Of a DNA stretch of 58,920 bases, positions 57,501 through 58,920 are shown piece after piece. Positions within the stretch are counted from its first letter, which is position 1. Each line of letters opens with the position of its first letter. The DNA is taken from the NCBI GenBank assembly GCA_023229765.1, contig JALNYO010000021.1, positions 1 through 58,920 on the forward strand, in the 5' to 3' direction. The DNA comes from Syntrophales bacterium (GTDB lineage Bacteria > Desulfobacterota > Syntrophia > Syntrophales > UBA5619). Below the pieces are notes generated by a model that ran no database searches, was not told the DNA's origin, and saw only the letters and a list, made by a program, of their open reading frames with translations. Position numbers and translations under genes: made by a program.

Positions 57501-58920
57501 TGGCATTAACCTATCAGGGGTACGGCAGCGAAGATATCTATTATCTCAGTTCAACAATGACCGAAGGCGTCGATGGCACGCCGACCGCGGCCAACCTTGC
57601 CAATGCCATTACCAATTGGGCAAAAACGAATACCCAGGATTTGACGCTCTACCTCATCGGCAGCGGCGACAACGGAACTTTCAAGCTGAGCGGCGCCGAG
57701 ACCCTGCCGGTTGCGACTCTTGATGGCTGGCTCGATGATCTGCAGCAAAGCATCGCCGGCGAGGTCACGATCATCTACGATGGCAGCAATTCAGGAAGCT
57801 TTGTCGGCAGTCTGGCGGCGCCGGCAGGCAAAAAGCGGATAAGCATTGCCAGTTCCAATGCCAGTGAATTGGCGGCATTCCTTTCGGATGGCGATATCTC
57901 CTTTTCCGGATTTTTCTGGAGCCAGGTGTTGAGTGGCGCGACGCTCCAACAGGCTTTCGTCTATGCGAAGAAGGCGATTGTCTTTTCCAGTAAATCCCAG
58001 ACGCCTTTACTGGATGCCGATGCAAACGGCGTGGCAAACCAGAAGACGGATGGGGCGATAGCAAGCGCCTACAGCATTGGCGCCGGTATCATGTTTGCCG
58101 GTGATGAGCCCTATATCGATTCCGTTTCTCCGGAGCAGGCGTTGAACGGCAGAACATCGGTCACAATCTGGGCGGACGGTATCGCTACGACCGGCATCCT
58201 CGATACGGTCATTGCCGTGGTTACGCCGCCTGCTGGAAGCTCGCCGAACCAGCCTTACACCATCACGCTGACCTCAGTAGGGAACGGGCGGTATGAAGGA
58301 ACGATAGAAGGTTTTACCGCTTATGGAGAATATGAAATAGCCATTTTTGCCAAGGACAAGAAGGGGAACCTTTCGCTCCATAAGAAGACAAAGATTCATC
58401 ACAATACGGAGACGCAGGTAAGCGGCGGGGAACTTATCGAAAACACAATCTGGTCGGTATCGCAAAGTCCGTATCACCTGCTTGGGAATCTGATCGTTCC
58501 CACCGGCCTTACCCTGACCATTGAGCCTGGCGTTACCATCAAGATTGACAGCGGCAAGGCGATACAGGTGGATGGTACATTGATTGCCAGGGGTACGAGC
58601 GAGAACAAGATCATCTTTACCTCCAGCCAGGCTACTCCTGTGGCCGGAAGTTGGGGTTTCATCAAGTTCACCAATTCGAGCATTGACGCTACCTTTGATG
58701 ATTCCGGCAACTATACTGGCGGCAGCATCTTGCAGCACTGCAAAATCGAGTATGCCGGTGGCGGTTCAGTACCGGATGCTGTGATCGTGGAAAGCGCTGC
58801 TCCCTTTATCGACAACTGCGAGATAGCCTATACCAAAAGTGCGGGCATATACGCAACCAATCCGCCGAATATTCGGATTACCAATAATAATATCCACCAC
58901 AGCCAAAAAATTGGTAACGG
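54548..58920 (+). CDS. Secreted NHL-repeat protein with tandem C13-like peptidase domains, 3' end missing
   Basis: The frame is open from ATG 54548 to the window edge (1,457 codons). The ribosome binding site is weak (GGAATTGGGG). The signal peptide is LIVVLCILASIFTSSFPVFA. Residues about 45-600 hold 12 NHL repeats (GIAVDxxGNIYVADxxNxRIQKF), enough for two six-bladed propellers. Residues about 609-860 form a legumain/caspase-like C13 domain with His699 (YLTGHGG) and Cys740 (LDTCESGSF). An Ig-like domain follows. Residues about 959-1180 repeat the C13 fold, but the equivalent positions are Ser1039 (LIGSGDN) and Ser1080 (YDGSNSGSF). A second Ig-like domain and the start of a right-handed beta-helix (IEPGVTIKIDSG) follow. 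It is exported; proteolysis by the first domain is likely, and substrate and anchor are unknown. Confidence 0.9.
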   Translation, partial: MRTKHNLIVVLCILASIFTSSFPVFASETYKFERAWPTIQQPWYFSPPFHIAVDDKGYVYVVNRSAGRIFKFNANGQIITKFGSSGAGNGQFTNPYAIAADEDGNIYVTDYGACRIQKFSSSGEYLASWGSSGTASGQFTRPTGIATDGSGFVYVLDSGSNHIQKFTTGGTFVLQWGAPGVGNGEFNLNNAEKNTFGSGIAADATGNVYVADFGNHRIQVFSEEGVYLRQWGAAGEAAGQFGNPDGIALDREGNVYVADSNLLPRIQKFKTDGTFVDVWSSSFIVEPTGIAVDPGGKVYITDFSQILSFTTEGVLLTTWSSAGTGDGQLTLPEGITADTTGNIFVADTENHRIQKFSPEGQALSKWGSAGDGNGQFHFPADVVQDGQGYLYALDSTNNRIQKFDADGNYITAWGSYGTGNGQFASPKGMAIDTAGNIYVADTDNYRIQKFAPPSDNQAGSPHQFFASYGGAGTQDGQFNLPYDVAIDGSGNIYIADSFNHRIQKFGSGGAFVNKWGSQGSAPGQFAGPRGITIDGDGNLLIADTGNNRIQKFAADGQFIAAFGASGTGAGQFTDPWGIAVALNGKVYVTENKNNRVQVFAPVTQIDNTKAIIVAGSGPFPGNDLWDATQMAANLAYRSLNNQGFTKETIYYLSANIRLDLDDNGVADDVNADATRANLQDAITRWATDADNVIVYLTGHGGDKSFRIGAKEIVSATELDTWLNQLQNVIPGKVIVILDTCESGSFVSPLAVPPAGKERIVITSTSPGESAAFISQGAISFSNYFWGYIFNGYNLSDAFTMSRNAINFTASQQLPLLEANGNGIGSEDGDFAQIQTVAIGGGIRLAGNTPTIGSVSPDRTISATNIATFTAENVVDPDGIARVWAVVRPPNYTQNASLAAVDNLPAFDLLPVGSNRYEATYNGFTSLGTYHVAIYARDRLGNTTIPVLTTLSVTNPLTRKAIIVAGGGTGDPLWSAYQQNAQLAYVALTYQGYGSEDIYYLSSTMTEGVDGTPTAANLANAITNWAKTNTQDLTLYLIGSGDNGTFKLSGAETLPVATLDGWLDDLQQSIAGEVTIIYDGSNSGSFVGSLAAPAGKKRISIASSNASELAAFLSDGDISFSGFFWSQVLSGATLQQAFVYAKKAIVFSSKSQTPLLDADANGVANQKTDGAIASAYSIGAGIMFAGDEPYIDSVSPEQALNGRTSVTIWADGIATTGILDTVIAVVTPPAGSSPNQPYTITLTSVGNGRYEGTIEGFTAYGEYEIAIFAKDKKGNLSLHKKTKIHHNTETQVSGGELIENTIWSVSQSPYHLLGNLIVPTGLTLTIEPGVTIKIDSGKAIQVDGTLIARGTSENKIIFTSSQATPVAGSWGFIKFTNSSIDATFDDSGNYTGGSILQHCKIEYAGGGSVPDAVIVESAAPFIDNCEIAYTKSAGIYATNPPNIRITNNNIHHSQKIGN
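54690..56350 (+). repeat. Twelve NHL repeats
   Basis: Blades of about 46 residues have the form G-I-A-x-D-x-x-G-N-(I/V)-Y-V-A-D, then N-x-R-I-Q-K-F, then W-G-S-x-G-x-G-x-G-Q-F. Twelve GIA-D-type strands can be counted. DNA divergence is moderate. NHL propellers commonly bind protein or polysaccharide partners. Confidence 0.85.

Overview
This 58.9 kb window comes from a GC-rich (roughly 55-60 % by eye) bacterial chromosome. All recognisable genes lie on the + strand. The gene content suggests a deltaproteobacterium (Desulfobacterota, Syntrophus/Smithella-like): CARDB and LEPR-XLL giant exoproteins, a CFI-box C-terminus, DUF1566 proteins, an NHL plus C13-type peptidase protein, a CRP/HcpR-type operator, and dispersed palindromic repeats whose chance translations read like SFPRRRES or VIPAQAG. 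This assignment is inference; there is no rRNA or other marker gene here.

Region 1 (1-44574) is an exoprotein locus of six genes. In order they are: the 3' end of a filamentous-haemagglutinin-like repeat protein (339-bp tandem repeats); an 829-aa repeat protein ending in a CFI-box C-terminal anchor; two tandem DUF1566 paralogues, the second with a CARDB-like and a dockerin-like domain; a single 31,134-bp gene for a 10,377-aa LEPR-XLL protein made mostly of about 34 tandem CARDB domains followed by a mosaic of other modules; and a 767-aa protein with three nearly identical 96-aa cadherin-like repeats and a dockerin. The giant gene has its own 600-bp upstream region. This holds a cluster of palindromic repeats and a perfect CRP/HcpR-type palindrome placed at about -61.5 of a TTGCAT-N17-TAATCT promoter.

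Region 2 (45133-52651) is a compact type II fatty-acid/polyketide-like cluster: acyl-CoA dehydrogenase, KAS III, FabA-type dehydratase/isomerase, FabG-type reductase, FabZ-type dehydratase, KAS II, its own acyl carrier protein, a PlsC-family acyltransferase and a phosphopantetheinyl transferase. Most junctions overlap or are short, but two gaps carry palindromic repeat elements. No malonyl transferase or enoyl reductase is present. The set could build, activate and transfer a specialised acyl chain to a lipid while borrowing malonyl-ACP from primary metabolism.

Region 3 (52893-58920) holds an AAA ATPase of the DUF4143 class with operator-like repeats over its promoter. It is followed by the 5' part of a large secreted protein: 12 NHL repeats, a caspase/legumain-like (C13) domain with an intact His-Cys dyad, an Ig-like domain, a second C13-like domain in which both catalytic residues are Ser, another Ig-like domain, and the start of a beta-helix cut by the window edge.

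The most unusual items are the giant LEPR-XLL gene and its promoter, the active/dead peptidase pair, and the self-contained acyl cluster with atypical active-site motifs.
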